Assembly: GCF_030718935.1 (NCBI RefSeq)
Contig: NZ_CP132194.1
Coordinates: 186,001-250,000 of the forward strand
Length of the DNA: 64,000 nt
Reading direction: 5' to 3'
DNA from: Psychrobacter sp. M13
GTDB taxonomy: Bacteria; Pseudomonadota; Gammaproteobacteria; Pseudomonadales; Moraxellaceae
Under the pieces are notes generated by a model. The model ran no database searches. It was not told the origin of the DNA and saw only the letters and a list, made by a program, of their open reading frames with translations. The stretch's first letter is position 1, and each line of letters starts with the position of its first letter. This document shows positions 54,081-62,688 of this stretch, piece after piece. The translations under genes and the position numbers were made by a program.

Positions 54081-54108
54081 TTGACACTAGCTATATTATC
54101 TATATAAT
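54081..54108 (+). promoter_or_regulatory. Consensus promoter of tRNA-Arg
   Basis: TTGACA, a 16-bp spacer and TATAAT (both hexamers perfect) lie about 58 bp before the tRNA. Confidence 0.8.
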
Positions 54109-54166
54109 AGCCAACTTAATTTGCTGCAAAAGTTACTAACTTAGCAGTAGATAATGTGCAAAATAC

Positions 54167-54243
54167 GCGCCCGTAGCTCAGTTGGATAGAGCACTTGGCT
54201 ACGAACTAAGGGGTCGGGAGTTCGAATCTCTCCGGGCGCACCA
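54167..54243 (+). tRNA. tRNA-Arg (ACG anticodon)
   Basis: The 77-nt cloverleaf has acceptor GCGCCCG / CGGGCGC, encoded CCA, anticodon loop CTACGAA with ACG (A34 normally edited to inosine to read CGU/CGC/CGA), and T loop AGTTCGAATCT. Confidence 0.97.
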
Positions 54244-54279
54244 TTTGCATTATCACAAGCTTAAAGCAACACCTAAATC

Positions 54280-54315
54280 AATCGCCTGTCTTATGACACT
54301 TTGGCGATTTTTTTA
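54280..54315 (+). terminator. Terminator after tRNA-Arg
   Basis: AATCGCC / GGCGATT with a 16-base loop, followed by a run of seven T. Confidence 0.65.
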
Positions 54316-54410
54316 TGTCTGCAGGTTTTATATAGCATATGAAGCGGGTTAGTTTATTATAGCGCCGCTTTGGCTTCATGCCTGCACACAAAGTAAGCAT
54401 AAGCTATGCT

Positions 54411-54465
54411 AAAGGCTTTTGATTACGCCAAAGGCTTCTTATTACGCAAAGGCTTTGATTACGCT
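54411..54465 (+). repeat. Three ~18-bp tandem repeats upstream of the RDD gene
   Basis: Copies AAAGGCTTTTGATTACGCC, AAAGGCTTCTTATTACGC and AAAGGCTTTGATTACGCT lie head to tail at 54411, 54430 and 54448. They are the only notable structure, apart from the tRNA-Arg terminator, in the 309-bp gap between tRNA-Arg and the next gene. Confidence 0.8.
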
Positions 54466-54552
54466 ACAATAGTCACCATATAACTAATTGTTATTTAAAA
54501 TTTTTTATTATTCAAATCTATATAATATCTAAACCTTTAGGCTATCTATACT

Positions 54553-55206
54553 ATGTCAAAGAGTACGTCAAAAGCGAGTGCAAAACCTAAGCTACAGCGA
54601 AAGGCGCGTCCCACGCAAACACCTGAAATTGAAGAGCCGACCATTGCCAGTCCAACGGAGCGGGTTATCGCTATCGTCTATGACGGTATGCTCATCCTAG
54701 CGCTGCTATTCTTGGTTGGGACGGTGTTAACGGTGATCGGTACACTATTGACCATGCAAACGGGTACTGAGTCAGCACAGGCGCAGTCATTACCGACTTG
54801 GTATCAGAACTTTATTATGACACCGTCATTTATATTGACGTTAGTAGGGTTCTATGGCCTGTTTTGGCGACGTAGTGGGCAGACTTTAGGAATGCAGACA
54901 TGGCGGCTCAAAACGGTCAATAATAGCGGTCATCTATTAACTTGGAAACAGTCTTTTAGACGTATCTTAGCGGCCTGCTTGATGCCCTTATTATGCGGGC
55001 TTATCGGCAGCTTAATTGGCGGTTCAAGAGCGGTATTATTACTCAGTGCAGTTTTTGGACTGATGTTTAACTATATATTTTGCTTGTTTAATCGCCGTGG
55101 TATTGCGGTACAAGATATGTTATCGAATACCATTACTTTAAAGATGCCTAAACAGCAGCATGAAGGGTTATGGAGCGGATTTAAGAACCGTAAGAAAAAT
55201 AAATAA
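54553..55206 (+). CDS. RDD-family membrane protein
   Basis: This 217-residue inner-membrane protein has a basic, disordered N-terminus (~35 residues) and then the RDD domain. The first hydrophobic segment follows PTERVIAIVYDGMLILALLF, where Arg and Asp fit the R-D pattern. GLFWRRSGQTLGMQTWRLKTVN is the conserved central loop, and FRRILAACLMPLLC starts the last pair of helices. RDD proteins are of unsettled function; some are Na+/H+ or Li+ exporters. It is a single gene with a very strong terminator. Confidence 0.85.
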   Translation: MSKSTSKASAKPKLQRKARPTQTPEIEEPTIASPTERVIAIVYDGMLILALLFLVGTVLTVIGTLLTMQTGTESAQAQSLPTWYQNFIMTPSFILTLVGFYGLFWRRSGQTLGMQTWRLKTVNNSGHLLTWKQSFRRILAACLMPLLCGLIGSLIGGSRAVLLLSAVFGLMFNYIFCLFNRRGIAVQDMLSNTITLKMPKQQHEGLWSGFKNRKKNK

Positions 55207-55222
55207 TTAGGGCGTGTTGAAT

Positions 55223-55274
55223 AAAATATTAAAAGGGCTTGTTTGACATATCAAACAAGCCCTTTTAATATTTT
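55223..55274. terminator. Strong bidirectional terminator between the RDD and exchanger genes
   Basis: A perfect inverted repeat with 24-nt arms (core AAAAGGGCTTGTTTGA) and a CATA loop lies between convergent genes. Confidence 0.92.
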
Positions 55275-55333
55275 AAATACGAATCCGTAAAGATAAGAAT
55301 TTAAATCTAAGCACCTTCATCATATCAACTAAT

Positions 55334-56305
55334 CTACATGCTGACGGTTCTAATAAGCATAAAGGTATAGCCGACAAAGAATAAAATCAACGTTATACCA
55401 GAGCCCTGAGCAAATTTGCGCTTAGTCTTGTAAGTAAATAGACACATTGCAAATAGCAATAGAGTTATCAAACCCATAACCACTATATCGCGTGATAAAA
55501 TAATGGCATTTGGCGTAATAGGAGCGATCAATGCCGCTAACCCCACAACACCCAAAGTATTAAAGATATTAGAGCCGATAATGTTGCCCAGCGCCATATC
55601 ATGCTCGCCTTTGCGAGCGGCTGAGATACTAGCAACCAATTCAGGCAATGAAGTACCCACTGCGACAATCGTCAAGCCAATAATCAACTCACTCAGGCCC
55701 CAAAGCGTTGCCAATTCCACCGCGCCCCAAACGATAGCACGTGAGCTTAATACTAGTACCAATAAACCAAGAAACAATCTGCCAAGTCCACCTGCCATGC
55801 TGTGTTCAGCTTGTGTAGTGTCCTCTATAGTATCGTCTTCATGCTCATGGTTACCTTCACGTAGGCTTAATACAATCTGAATACCCAATACGGCCACTAG
55901 TAAGGCTATGAGCACCATACCGTCAGCATTACTCAGAGTTCCGTCACTGAGCTGCCAAGCCGCCACAGCAGTCACAAATAGCAGTAATGGCATATCACGA
56001 TTGATAATGCTTTTACGAATGATGATCGGACTGATTAATACCGTTGCCCCTAATACTAGAGCGATATTGATAATATTAGAGCCATAAGCATTACCTAATG
56101 CCAGCTCAGGGCTACCTTCTAATGCGGCGAGTACCGATACCACCATCTCTGGTGCTGACGTTCCTAGCCCTAATATGACGACCCCAATCAAAAAGCTCGG
56201 TACATTGAGCTTATTGGCTAAGGCTACCGCGCCATCGATAAAAACATCGGCACTCCACACCAAAATTGCTAAACCTACAACTACTGCCAGTATTGCCAGC
56301 CACAT
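55334..56305 (-). CDS. Calcium/sodium exchanger (CaCA family, YrbG-like)
   Basis: This 323-residue membrane protein has ten or so helices in two inverted halves. Each half carries an alpha repeat: GVVILGLGTSAPEMVVSVLAAL with GNAYGSNIINIALVLG in the first, and GLTIVAVGTSLPELVASISAA with GNIIGSNIFNTLGVVG in the second. These GTSxPE and GNxxGSNxxN motifs form the Ca/Na binding sites. The cytoplasmic loop between halves is acidic with histidines (EGNHEHEDDTIEDTTQAEHS). E. coli YrbG is similar in length (325). It is single-gene. Confidence 0.93.
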   Translation of the reverse strand: MWLAILAVVVGLAILVWSADVFIDGAVALANKLNVPSFLIGVVILGLGTSAPEMVVSVLAALEGSPELALGNAYGSNIINIALVLGATVLISPIIIRKSIINRDMPLLLFVTAVAAWQLSDGTLSNADGMVLIALLVAVLGIQIVLSLREGNHEHEDDTIEDTTQAEHSMAGGLGRLFLGLLVLVLSSRAIVWGAVELATLWGLSELIIGLTIVAVGTSLPELVASISAARKGEHDMALGNIIGSNIFNTLGVVGLAALIAPITPNAIILSRDIVVMGLITLLLFAMCLFTYKTKRKFAQGSGITLILFFVGYTFMLIRTVSM

Positions 56306-56369
56306 CTAAGTGATCCTCTATTAAGAATAATTTTTTGATAAATTAATTTGCGAATAAATAGGTATAAAA

Positions 56370-56399
56370 AAAGCTGAACCTTAATTTAGATTCAGCTTT
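56370..56399 (-). terminator. Terminator downstream of panD
   Basis: AAAGCTGAA / TTCAGCTTT with a 12-base AT-rich loop, flanked by A/T runs, lies about 134 bp past the panD stop. Confidence 0.6.
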
Positions 56400-56532
56400 A
56401 ATATTAGCATAAGTTTTATTTTACGATAATTTTGACTTAAGATAAATATAGACTGGTTCAGTTTTATTAAACAATTAATAAACTTGATTCAGCAATATTG
56501 AACCGAAAAATAGCTTAGCCAGCTTATAAGTT

Positions 56533-56913
56533 TTACGCCACTTGCACAGGGATAATATTCGCAGTATCTTTTACGGTATTGTCTTCGTTGCAATAGACCA
56601 GTCTAGGCTCATAAGTAGCAGCTTCTACTTCATCAAAATGAGCATAAGCACAAATGATGACGATATCGCCTAAATCTGCCATATGAGCGGCTGCACCATT
56701 CAATGAGATGATGCCTGAACCTGCCTCAGCGCGGATAGCATAAGTGCGAAAGCGTTTGCCATTAGTGACATTGTAGATATCGATAGATTCGTTCTCACGT
56801 AGACCTGCAAGATCTAACAAATCGCTATCGATACCACATGAGCCTTCGTAATGTAGCTCAGCATGGGTAACACGAGCGCGATGCAATTTGCATTTGAGCA
56901 TATTAAGTAGCAT
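56533..56913 (-). CDS. panD: Aspartate 1-decarboxylase PanD
   Basis: PanD makes beta-alanine for pantothenate and CoA. The 126-residue proenzyme self-cleaves between Gly24 and Ser25 (HYEGSCGID) to create its pyruvoyl group, and Tyr58 lies in [23 protein letters not shown]. The length and motifs equal E. coli PanD. panB and panC are not adjacent. Upstream is a MITE-containing intergenic region. Confidence 0.96.
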   Translation of the reverse strand: MLLNMLKCKLHRARVTHAELHYEGSCGIDSDLLDLAGLRENESIDIYNVTNGKRFRTYAIRAEAGSGIISLNGAAAHMADLGDIVIICAYAHFDEVEAATYEPRLVYCNEDNTVKDTANIIPVQVA

Positions 56914-57094
56914 AAGGTGCTTCCTTAGTGAATCTGATAATAAATAAAACTAATAATAAGTGAAACTAACAATGATTATAACTGAAACTGACGATAAGCC
57001 ACTGATACTTAATGACTAAACTAAGGCATTAATGGGGACAATATCCAAAAATTCAAATGTTAAATTATGGGTCGAGTCATTCATTGGGCTTTAG

Positions 57095-57357
57095 GGTCTG
57101 TTGAACATTCATAAATGAGCACTGCTGATAGCTAAAATGGTTCTAGTCTAAGTAAAAATCGCAGGTAATGCAGATGCCTTGGCTAGATTTTTACAACGAA
57201 TAGGGCAATTTTAGTATCAGCCTGCAAGGACAGGTCGCTTTTTTGCCGATTCGTCATTAAAAAGATCCGCTTAGAATGACTAAACTAGATATTTTTAATC
57301 TAGAATCGCCTAAAAAATAGTCTCTGTCAGTGCCAAGATCGAATGTTCAACAGACCC
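57095..57357. mobile_element. 263-bp MITE with 17-bp perfect terminal inverted repeats
   Basis: The ends are GGGTCTGTTGAACATTC (57095-57111) and its exact complement (57341-57357), flanked on each side by TA (57093-57094, 57358-57359), a likely target duplication. The interior has no open frame worth noting. It contains a secondary AT-rich hairpin (CTAGATATTTTTAATCTAG, 57284-57302). TA duplication and terminal repeats suggest mobilisation by an IS630/Tc1 or IS5-like transposase in trans (inference). It occupies most of the 485-bp panD-pth gap, past the end of pth. Confidence 0.85.
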
Positions 57358-57398
57358 TAGTTAACAGCAGTTTTTTACAGTAGGCGTATCATACCCTA

Positions 57399-57980
57399 TC
57401 AATCAGGACATTTAAAACCATTAATGTGTTCACGCGCGCGTTCAATTTTGCCATCTAGTAACAGCGGCAAAGCTTCAAAAGCAGCACTCAATGCGCTATC
57501 AATAGCGATCTGCTCATTAGGAGCTGCTTTAGAGAGTACATGACCACTAACCTTGGACTTGTGCCCTGGATGACCGATACCGACGCGCAAACGATGAAAG
57601 TCATTGCCAATATGTGGGGTAATGTCACGTAGGCCATTATGCCCACCATGCCCGCCAGCCGTTTTGAGCTTGATGCTACCCGCTGGAATGTCCAGCTCAT
57701 CATGGGCGATCAATATCTCATCATTGCTGATATTATAAAAATTCACCATCGGTACCACAGATTGACCCGACTTGTTCATAAAGGTAAGCGGCAGAAGCAA
57801 ACGCACATCGTGCCCGTGAATCTGCCCACGTCCTGTAACACCATGGAACTTTTTATCATGTGAGAGCGATATATTAAACTGATGCGCTAGATGCTGCACG
57901 AACCAAAATCCAGCATTATGACGGGTGTATTGATATTGCTCGCCAGGATTACCAAGACCGACAATAAGCTTAATAGACAT
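57399..57980 (-). CDS. pth: Peptidyl-tRNA hydrolase Pth
   Basis: Pth recycles peptidyl-tRNA dropped by ribosomes. The 193-residue protein has GLGNPGEQYQYTRHNAGFWFV, with catalytic His21 and Asn11, then FMNKSGQSV, HDELDIPAGSIKLKTAGGHGGHNGLRDI and FHRLRVGIGHPGHKSKVSGHVL. It follows rplY on the same strand across a terminator, and ends 41 bp before the MITE. Confidence 0.95.
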   Translation of the reverse strand: MSIKLIVGLGNPGEQYQYTRHNAGFWFVQHLAHQFNISLSHDKKFHGVTGRGQIHGHDVRLLLPLTFMNKSGQSVVPMVNFYNISNDEILIAHDELDIPAGSIKLKTAGGHGGHNGLRDITPHIGNDFHRLRVGIGHPGHKSKVSGHVLSKAAPNEQIAIDSALSAAFEALPLLLDGKIERAREHINGFKCPD

Positions 57981-58116
57981 AGGAATGCTCTGCTGAAATA
58001 TTAAAGTTAATGAATTTTAAAAAATAAACTTTAAAAAAATAACATTAAGTTCTTTTGAGTACTGTGAATACTATGAGTTACTTTTTTAAAATGTAGTCAT
58101 AAAAAATAAATGATAC

Positions 58117-58153
58117 AAAAACAGCAGGAGATAGCTATCCCCTGCTGCTTTTT
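58117..58153 (-). terminator. Intrinsic terminator after rplY
   Basis: CAGCAGG / CCTGCTG plus GATAGCTATC in the stem, with A and T runs outside (AAAAA / TTTTT), lies about 60 bp past the rplY stop. Confidence 0.8.
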
Positions 58154-58212
58154 GATTAAGTCACTTTTTTGTTCTAACGTAATGAATAACCTACGCTATA
58201 ACAAAACAAGTG

Positions 58213-58911
58213 CTATTCTTCGCCGTCTTTATCTTCGTCAGCAGCTTCGCTGTCGCCATCTTGCTCAGTCGCTGGTACATCAGCTGCATCAACTTCATCA
58301 GCATCTTCGTCAACTTCTTCAACCGTTGGTGGCTGCATGTTAACGATAGTACGATCATGACCATCTTCAAGCTCAAGCTCTACGATCACAGCGCCTTCAG
58401 GTAGATTAACATCTGATAGACGGAATAGATCACCGATTTCCATACCTGATACGTCGATTTCTAGGTACTCAGGTAATTGTGAAGGTAAGCAAGAGATTTC
58501 GATATCTGATACTAGTGTAGATAAGATGCCGCCCTTAGCAGTACCTGGCGCTTCTTCACGGCCAGAGAAATGCACAGGGATGTTGATCGTAATCTTCTGA
58601 CCTTTTACAATGCGCTGAAAGTCAGCATGCATTGGAAAGCCTTTAGCTGGATGGCGCTGCAAGTCTTTGATAAAAACTTGCGACTCATCACCCTTATCAG
58701 TAGTGATAGTCAAGATTTGTGAAAAGAAGGCTTCGTATTCAAGCGACTTTACCATCTCATTTAGTTTGATTGAGATAGCGACTGGCTCTTCACCACCACC
58801 ATAAATGATAGCAGGAACTAGATTCTGCTTACGTAGGCGGCGGCTCGCACCTTTACCTTGTTGTTCAGCAGAGCGGTCAACCGCGTTAATTGCAAAATGA
58901 TCAATAGCCAT
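58213..58911 (-). CDS. rplY: 50S ribosomal protein L25 (Ctc/TL5 long form)
   Basis: L25 binds 5S rRNA. The 232-residue protein has the N-terminal L25 domain (GKGASRRLRKQNLVPAIIYGGGEEPVAISI) and the C-terminal TL5/Ctc beta domain, ending in a Glu/Asp/Ala tail of ~35 residues. E. coli L25 has only the first domain (94 residues). The frame opens at 58950. The ATG at 58911 is preceded by AGGA at good spacing and matches family starts. It lies between prs and pth, the usual order. Confidence 0.93.
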   Translation of the reverse strand: MAIDHFAINAVDRSAEQQGKGASRRLRKQNLVPAIIYGGGEEPVAISIKLNEMVKSLEYEAFFSQILTITTDKGDESQVFIKDLQRHPAKGFPMHADFQRIVKGQKITINIPVHFSGREEAPGTAKGGILSTLVSDIEISCLPSQLPEYLEIDVSGMEIGDLFRLSDVNLPEGAVIVELELEDGHDRTIVNMQPPTVEEVDEDADEVDAADVPATEQDGDSEAADEDKDGEE

Positions 58912-59240
58912 GGGATTAATCCTATAGGAAGTAAGTAAAGTATCTACCAAAAAAATAAACTTGCGACCAGTTTACTGCTGGATAATCGATACGGATATAG
59001 TACTGATTTAGAGTATAAAAAAGGTACTAATTAAGAAGTATGCATTGTGTCGCTAGGCTTAAAATTATTAAGTCTAAAGTTATTGAACCTAAAAACCGTA
59101 AAAATAAGCAATGTTAGCTAGTAATGAATACAGGCGCGTATTATACGTGGTTTTGTAGCAATAAGAAAGACATACAAAAAGTCAGCGCTAAAAAATGACT
59201 TTTAGCGCTGACTTTAACTAATAACTAGCGTCTGCAAAAT
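58912..59240. other. Intergenic region between prs and rplY
   Basis: 329 bp on the transcribed minus strand contain the prs terminator (59178-59215) and then the rplY leader. No further gene is seen. Confidence 0.4.
59178..59215 (-). terminator. Intrinsic terminator after prs
   Basis: Sixteen-base arms AAAGTCAGCGCTAAAA / TTTTAGCGCTGACTTT with a five-base loop, followed on the minus strand by T-rich sequence. Confidence 0.88.
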
Positions 59241-60188
59241 TTAAGCGTCAAACATCGCACTAATAGATTCTTCGTTATTAATACGACGTAAGCTCTCAGC
59301 CAACATCGGTGCGATAGATATTTGGCGGATTTTACTACAAGCAGCAGCCTCATCAGATAATGGAATAGTATCCGTCACGACGATCTCATCCAATGCAGAG
59401 TCGCTAATGTTTTTGAGGGCATTACCCGATAACACAGGGTGAGTAATATAAGCCAATACGCGGCGAGCACCACTATCTTTTAACGCCTGCGCCGCTTTAC
59501 ATAAAGTACCTGCGGTATCGACCATATCATCAACAATCACACAGTCACGATCACGGACATCACCGATGATATTCATGACCTGCGACTCATTAGCGCGTGC
59601 ACGACGCTTATCAATGATAGCCAAATCAGCATCGCCTAATTGCTTAGCCATCGCCCGCGCACGCACTACGCCACCGACATCGGGGGAGACCACCATAATG
59701 TTATCGTAGTCTTGTTTTTCAAGATCATTGAGTAGCACAGGAGTGGCGTAGATGTTATCAACAGGAATATCAAAGAAGCCCTGAATCTGATCCGAATGCA
59801 AGTCAACGGTCATCACGCGATCAATGCTGACAATGTTGAGCATATCAGCGACGACTTTGGCAGAAATGGGCACACGAGCAGAACGAGGACGACGATCTTG
59901 GCGAGCATAACCAAAGTAGGGGATAACAGCCGTGATACGACCTGCGCTTGAACGACGCAAAGCGTCAGCCATCATCATGATTTCCATTAGGTTATCATTG
60001 GTAGGTGCACACGTCGGTTGCATGATAAATACATCTTTACCGCGCACGTGTTCTTTGATTTCTACAGCAATTTCGCCGTCAGAAAAACGCGTGATATCAG
60101 CTTTACCTAGAGGAATATGCAGGTGGTCGGCTACGGTTTTTGCAAGTTCAGGGTGGGCAGTACCCGTAAAAATCGCCAGATATGGCAT
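59241..60188 (-). CDS. prs: Ribose-phosphate pyrophosphokinase Prs
   Basis: Prs makes PRPP from ribose-5-phosphate and ATP for nucleotide, NAD and histidine/tryptophan synthesis. The 315-residue protein (E. coli also 315) shows [63 protein letters not shown] and the PRPP loop [17 protein letters not shown]. It lies 139 bp after a tRNA-Gln gene on the same strand, in the conserved ispE-tRNA-Gln-prs-rplY-pth order. Confidence 0.97.
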   Translation of the reverse strand: MPYLAIFTGTAHPELAKTVADHLHIPLGKADITRFSDGEIAVEIKEHVRGKDVFIMQPTCAPTNDNLMEIMMMADALRRSSAGRITAVIPYFGYARQDRRPRSARVPISAKVVADMLNIVSIDRVMTVDLHSDQIQGFFDIPVDNIYATPVLLNDLEKQDYDNIMVVSPDVGGVVRARAMAKQLGDADLAIIDKRRARANESQVMNIIGDVRDRDCVIVDDMVDTAGTLCKAAQALKDSGARRVLAYITHPVLSGNALKNISDSALDEIVVTDTIPLSDEAAACSKIRQISIAPMLAESLRRINNEESISAMFDA

Positions 60189-60327
60189 GACTAAGTCCTA
60201 TTGAGTGACTCAAGCAGCGACCGCTAAGCAGTGTCTAACTGCCCAAATGTAGATAAAAAGGAAATGAACGTCGTTAATGGCTGTTTTGATTAATGTCTGT
60301 TTCGATTAATGCTAAGACAGTAGAAAA

Positions 60328-60403
60328 TGGCAGGGGTAGCTGGACTCGAACCAACGGATGTCAGGATCAAAACCTGATGCCTTACCAACTTGGCTATACC
60401 CCT
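60328..60403 (-). tRNA. tRNA-Gln (UUG anticodon), second copy
   Basis: The minus strand forms a 76-nt cloverleaf. The acceptor is AGGGGTA / TACCCCT with encoded GCCA; the anticodon stem TCAGG / CCTGA holds loop TTTTGAT (anticodon TTG). It is identical to the copy at 60661-60736. Confidence 0.97.
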
Positions 60404-60548
60404 GTAATGTGCAAGCAAACATTTAATAGTAAACAATATCCATAATGACTGTTAGTGACCGTCGAATACTATTTACAAAATGCTTTTACTTAGCAGTTAG
60501 TCTATCGCTAAAATGATAACTAACTTTCCCTAACGGTGTTCGTTGCGA

Positions 60549-60578
60549 ACTATACCGAAAATAGGCGGGTGTTGTCAA
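60549..60578 (-). promoter_or_regulatory. Promoter of the second tRNA-Gln and prs
   Basis: On the minus strand TTGACA (60578-60573), an 18-bp spacer and TATAGT (60554-60549) lie between the two tRNA-Gln genes, about 145 bp before the second. Confidence 0.7.
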
Positions 60579-60660
60579 TTGCTATAAGATAATCAATCGG
60601 TTAAATATCGATTACTATCTATAAAACTAAAGCACAACTCATAAAACTTAAACTAATAAA

Positions 60661-60736
60661 TGGCAGGGGTAGCTGGACTCGAACCAACGGATGTCAGGAT
60701 CAAAACCTGATGCCTTACCAACTTGGCTATACCCCT
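60661..60736 (-). tRNA. tRNA-Gln (UUG anticodon), first copy
   Basis: Same 76-nt sequence as the other copy, with encoded CCA (complement TGG at 60661-60663) and anticodon TTG. It is transcribed from its own promoter just upstream. Confidence 0.97.
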
Positions 60737-60749
60737 ATTGTGGCGACCT

Positions 60750-60777
60750 ATTATATATAAACTTGCAAATTTTGCAA
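60750..60777 (-). promoter_or_regulatory. Promoter of the first tRNA-Gln
   Basis: TTGCAA (60777-60772), a 16-bp spacer and TATAAT (60755-60750) on the minus strand. The -35 lies within a 17-nt palindrome (CTTGCAAA-T-TTTGCAAG on the plus strand). Confidence 0.7.
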
Positions 60778-60951
60778 GTGGTTTACCATTATTATAGCTA
60801 TTTGTTTACAATTAATTGAATTAGCTTAGTTTTGATAAATTGATAACGAATTATATTGATTGTAATTTTCGCGTAGGGTGTGCCCCGCGCACTGAATAAA
60901 CCAGTAACGCTCAAAAACAGTACGCGAAAAATCTTGTAGATCAAACCAAAA

Positions 60952-61926
60952 CTATAAATTATCCACCAAAAAAGCAGGGCAAGGCGCATCTGCAATCCAC
61001 TTCGCCAGAAGTACTTCATCAGCCACAACACTCGCATCCAAAGGTAAAAATACCGCACTTCCTGAGCCGGTCATGCGTGCAGTCGCTTGCGCTTGCGACT
61101 CTAAGCTTTGCAGATAAATGAGCGCTTCGCTAACCGCTGGAGCAAGGGCAGTGACTACGGGTGTAAAGACGTTTTGATAGGGCATATTTAAATATTGCAC
61201 ATAGTCATCAGTCTTATTTTTAATAGTGTCAACTGATAAAGAGGCGATATTTCGCTGTAGCTCTGCATGGGCAAAAAGTTTGGCCGTATTGACATGAGCA
61301 TCAGGCGTTAGGATCAAATAGTGCTGATTGAGTAAATCTATAGCCGTTAGCTTCTCACCAATACCCATAGCGATAGCATCTTGACCAAAAATAAATATTG
61401 GTACATCTGCGCCAATAGTGGTGGCAATTTTTATCAATTCATCGCGGCTTAGATTGAACTGCCAAATCTCGTTAAGCGCAAGAAAAGTCGTCGCTGCATT
61501 GGATGAGCCACCGCCTAAGCCTGCGCCCATTGGCAAGTGTTTGTCTAAAGTAATAGTCACTTTTTGCAAATGATCAGGCAGCTTTTGCATGTCTATAGCC
61601 GCTAGTAATAAAACGCGTGCCGCTTTAAATATCAAATTATCTTCTAAGCTCACAGTGATACTGTCTGCACCTGCAATTGTAATCAGCTTTTTGCAAATGC
61701 TAATGGCTTGCTGATTGCCATCACTATCAAAGGTAAAAATATCATCCAAATCTATTCTTTCAGAAGGCAGAAAATGCAAGTAATCACCCCAATCAAGCAG
61801 GCGAAATACCGTTTGCAAGTTATGATAGCCATCCGCTCGCTTGCCAGTAATATGCAAAAATAAGTTGATCTTTGCAGGAGACAAGCGAGTGATTAAGCTA
61901 TCTAAAGGAGTATCGGTTGAGGCCAT
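60952..61926 (-). CDS. ispE: 4-diphosphocytidyl-2-C-methyl-D-erythritol kinase IspE
   Basis: IspE phosphorylates CDP-ME in the MEP isoprenoid pathway. The 324-residue GHMP kinase has SPAKINLFLHITGKRADGYHNLQTVF near the start, with the catalytic-region Lys and His, then the ATP loop PMGAGLGGGSSNAATTFLALN and the C-terminal ARMTGSGSAVFLP. It is longer than E. coli IspE (283), mainly in internal loops. It begins 23 bp after lolB, so the two are probably cotranscribed. Confidence 0.95.
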   Translation of the reverse strand: MASTDTPLDSLITRLSPAKINLFLHITGKRADGYHNLQTVFRLLDWGDYLHFLPSERIDLDDIFTFDSDGNQQAISICKKLITIAGADSITVSLEDNLIFKAARVLLLAAIDMQKLPDHLQKVTITLDKHLPMGAGLGGGSSNAATTFLALNEIWQFNLSRDELIKIATTIGADVPIFIFGQDAIAMGIGEKLTAIDLLNQHYLILTPDAHVNTAKLFAHAELQRNIASLSVDTIKNKTDDYVQYLNMPYQNVFTPVVTALAPAVSEALIYLQSLESQAQATARMTGSGSAVFLPLDASVVADEVLLAKWIADAPCPAFLVDNL

Positions 61927-61949
61927 AACTATGTCTATAATAAAAGCTA

Positions 61950-62576
61950 TTAATTTTGATGATTAATGGTCATGACTACTTTATGACCTGCTGGTTGGAT
62001 AGCTGTGATCTTATTCGGCAGCTTATCATTGCCTTTATAATTAAAGCTGGCGCTCCAATCGCCATTAGCTGAGCTAATCAAGCGATTTTGCGCATCTAAC
62101 TGTGGCGCGCTATCTGAAGGTGCCGCGCGCCCTGATATCCAATAGGGCATTTGTGAAATAGGCGCTTGCCAACCAGTCGCTTGCTGGAGCAAAGTTTCAG
62201 GGTCATCTGCGGTCAGTGTACCTGTTTTTTCACTGACTAGCGTTGCGGTCTGACCATCATATTCGATGTTAGTTTTACCGATACCCAAAGCACCAATGAG
62301 CTCAATAGCAAAACGCTCGTTTTGCTGACCCCAAGCATAGAACGCACTGCCACCTTGTGTACCTGTATCAGCAGGCATAGTCACACCAATCTTACCATTT
62401 ATGTTGAAATCAGAAAGTTTTTCAGTTGGTATCGTTGTAGGCGTAGTCACTGCTTGGTTCTTAGGTAGTGATTGACAACCCGAGATAACTAATAGTGCTG
62501 CGCTCATAGTTGCTATGGATAGTATTTTGTTAGATTTAGCAGTTTTATGCGAAGTTGTTGTTAGCACGGCTGACAT
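61950..62576 (-). CDS. lolB: Outer-membrane lipoprotein insertion factor LolB
   Basis: LolB receives lipoproteins from LolA and inserts them in the outer membrane. The 208-residue precursor has a type II signal with lipobox ISGCQ (Cys at ~34). The mature part begins LSDFNINGKIGVTMPADTGTQGGSAFYAWGQQNERFAIELIGALGIGKTNIEYDG, which fits the LolB half-barrel, and the C-terminal NKITAIQPAGHKVVMTINHQ. The lolB-ispE-prs context is conserved in gammaproteobacteria and supports the call. Confidence 0.9.
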   Translation of the reverse strand: MSAVLTTTSHKTAKSNKILSIATMSAALLVISGCQSLPKNQAVTTPTTIPTEKLSDFNINGKIGVTMPADTGTQGGSAFYAWGQQNERFAIELIGALGIGKTNIEYDGQTATLVSEKTGTLTADDPETLLQQATGWQAPISQMPYWISGRAAPSDSAPQLDAQNRLISSANGDWSASFNYKGNDKLPNKITAIQPAGHKVVMTINHQN

Positions 62577-62688
62577 AGTTATACCTTAAAATTATTAATG
62601 AGCTCTAAAAGTTAGACACAGCTTAAGCCATTTATGTTGCCCAGTTATGCATGAATGTTAGTTTATCTTTGGAGCCTTGTCTTTTAAA

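Noticed and set aside
55208..55222. Possible MITE terminus (AGGGCGTGTTGAATA)
   Set aside because: It resembles the 17-bp terminal repeat but differs at several bases and abuts a terminator; no partner end is present.
60798..61058. 86-codon frame overlapping the 3' end of ispE
   Set aside because: It covers the conserved C-terminus of ispE in another frame and is rich in codons expected of a shadow.
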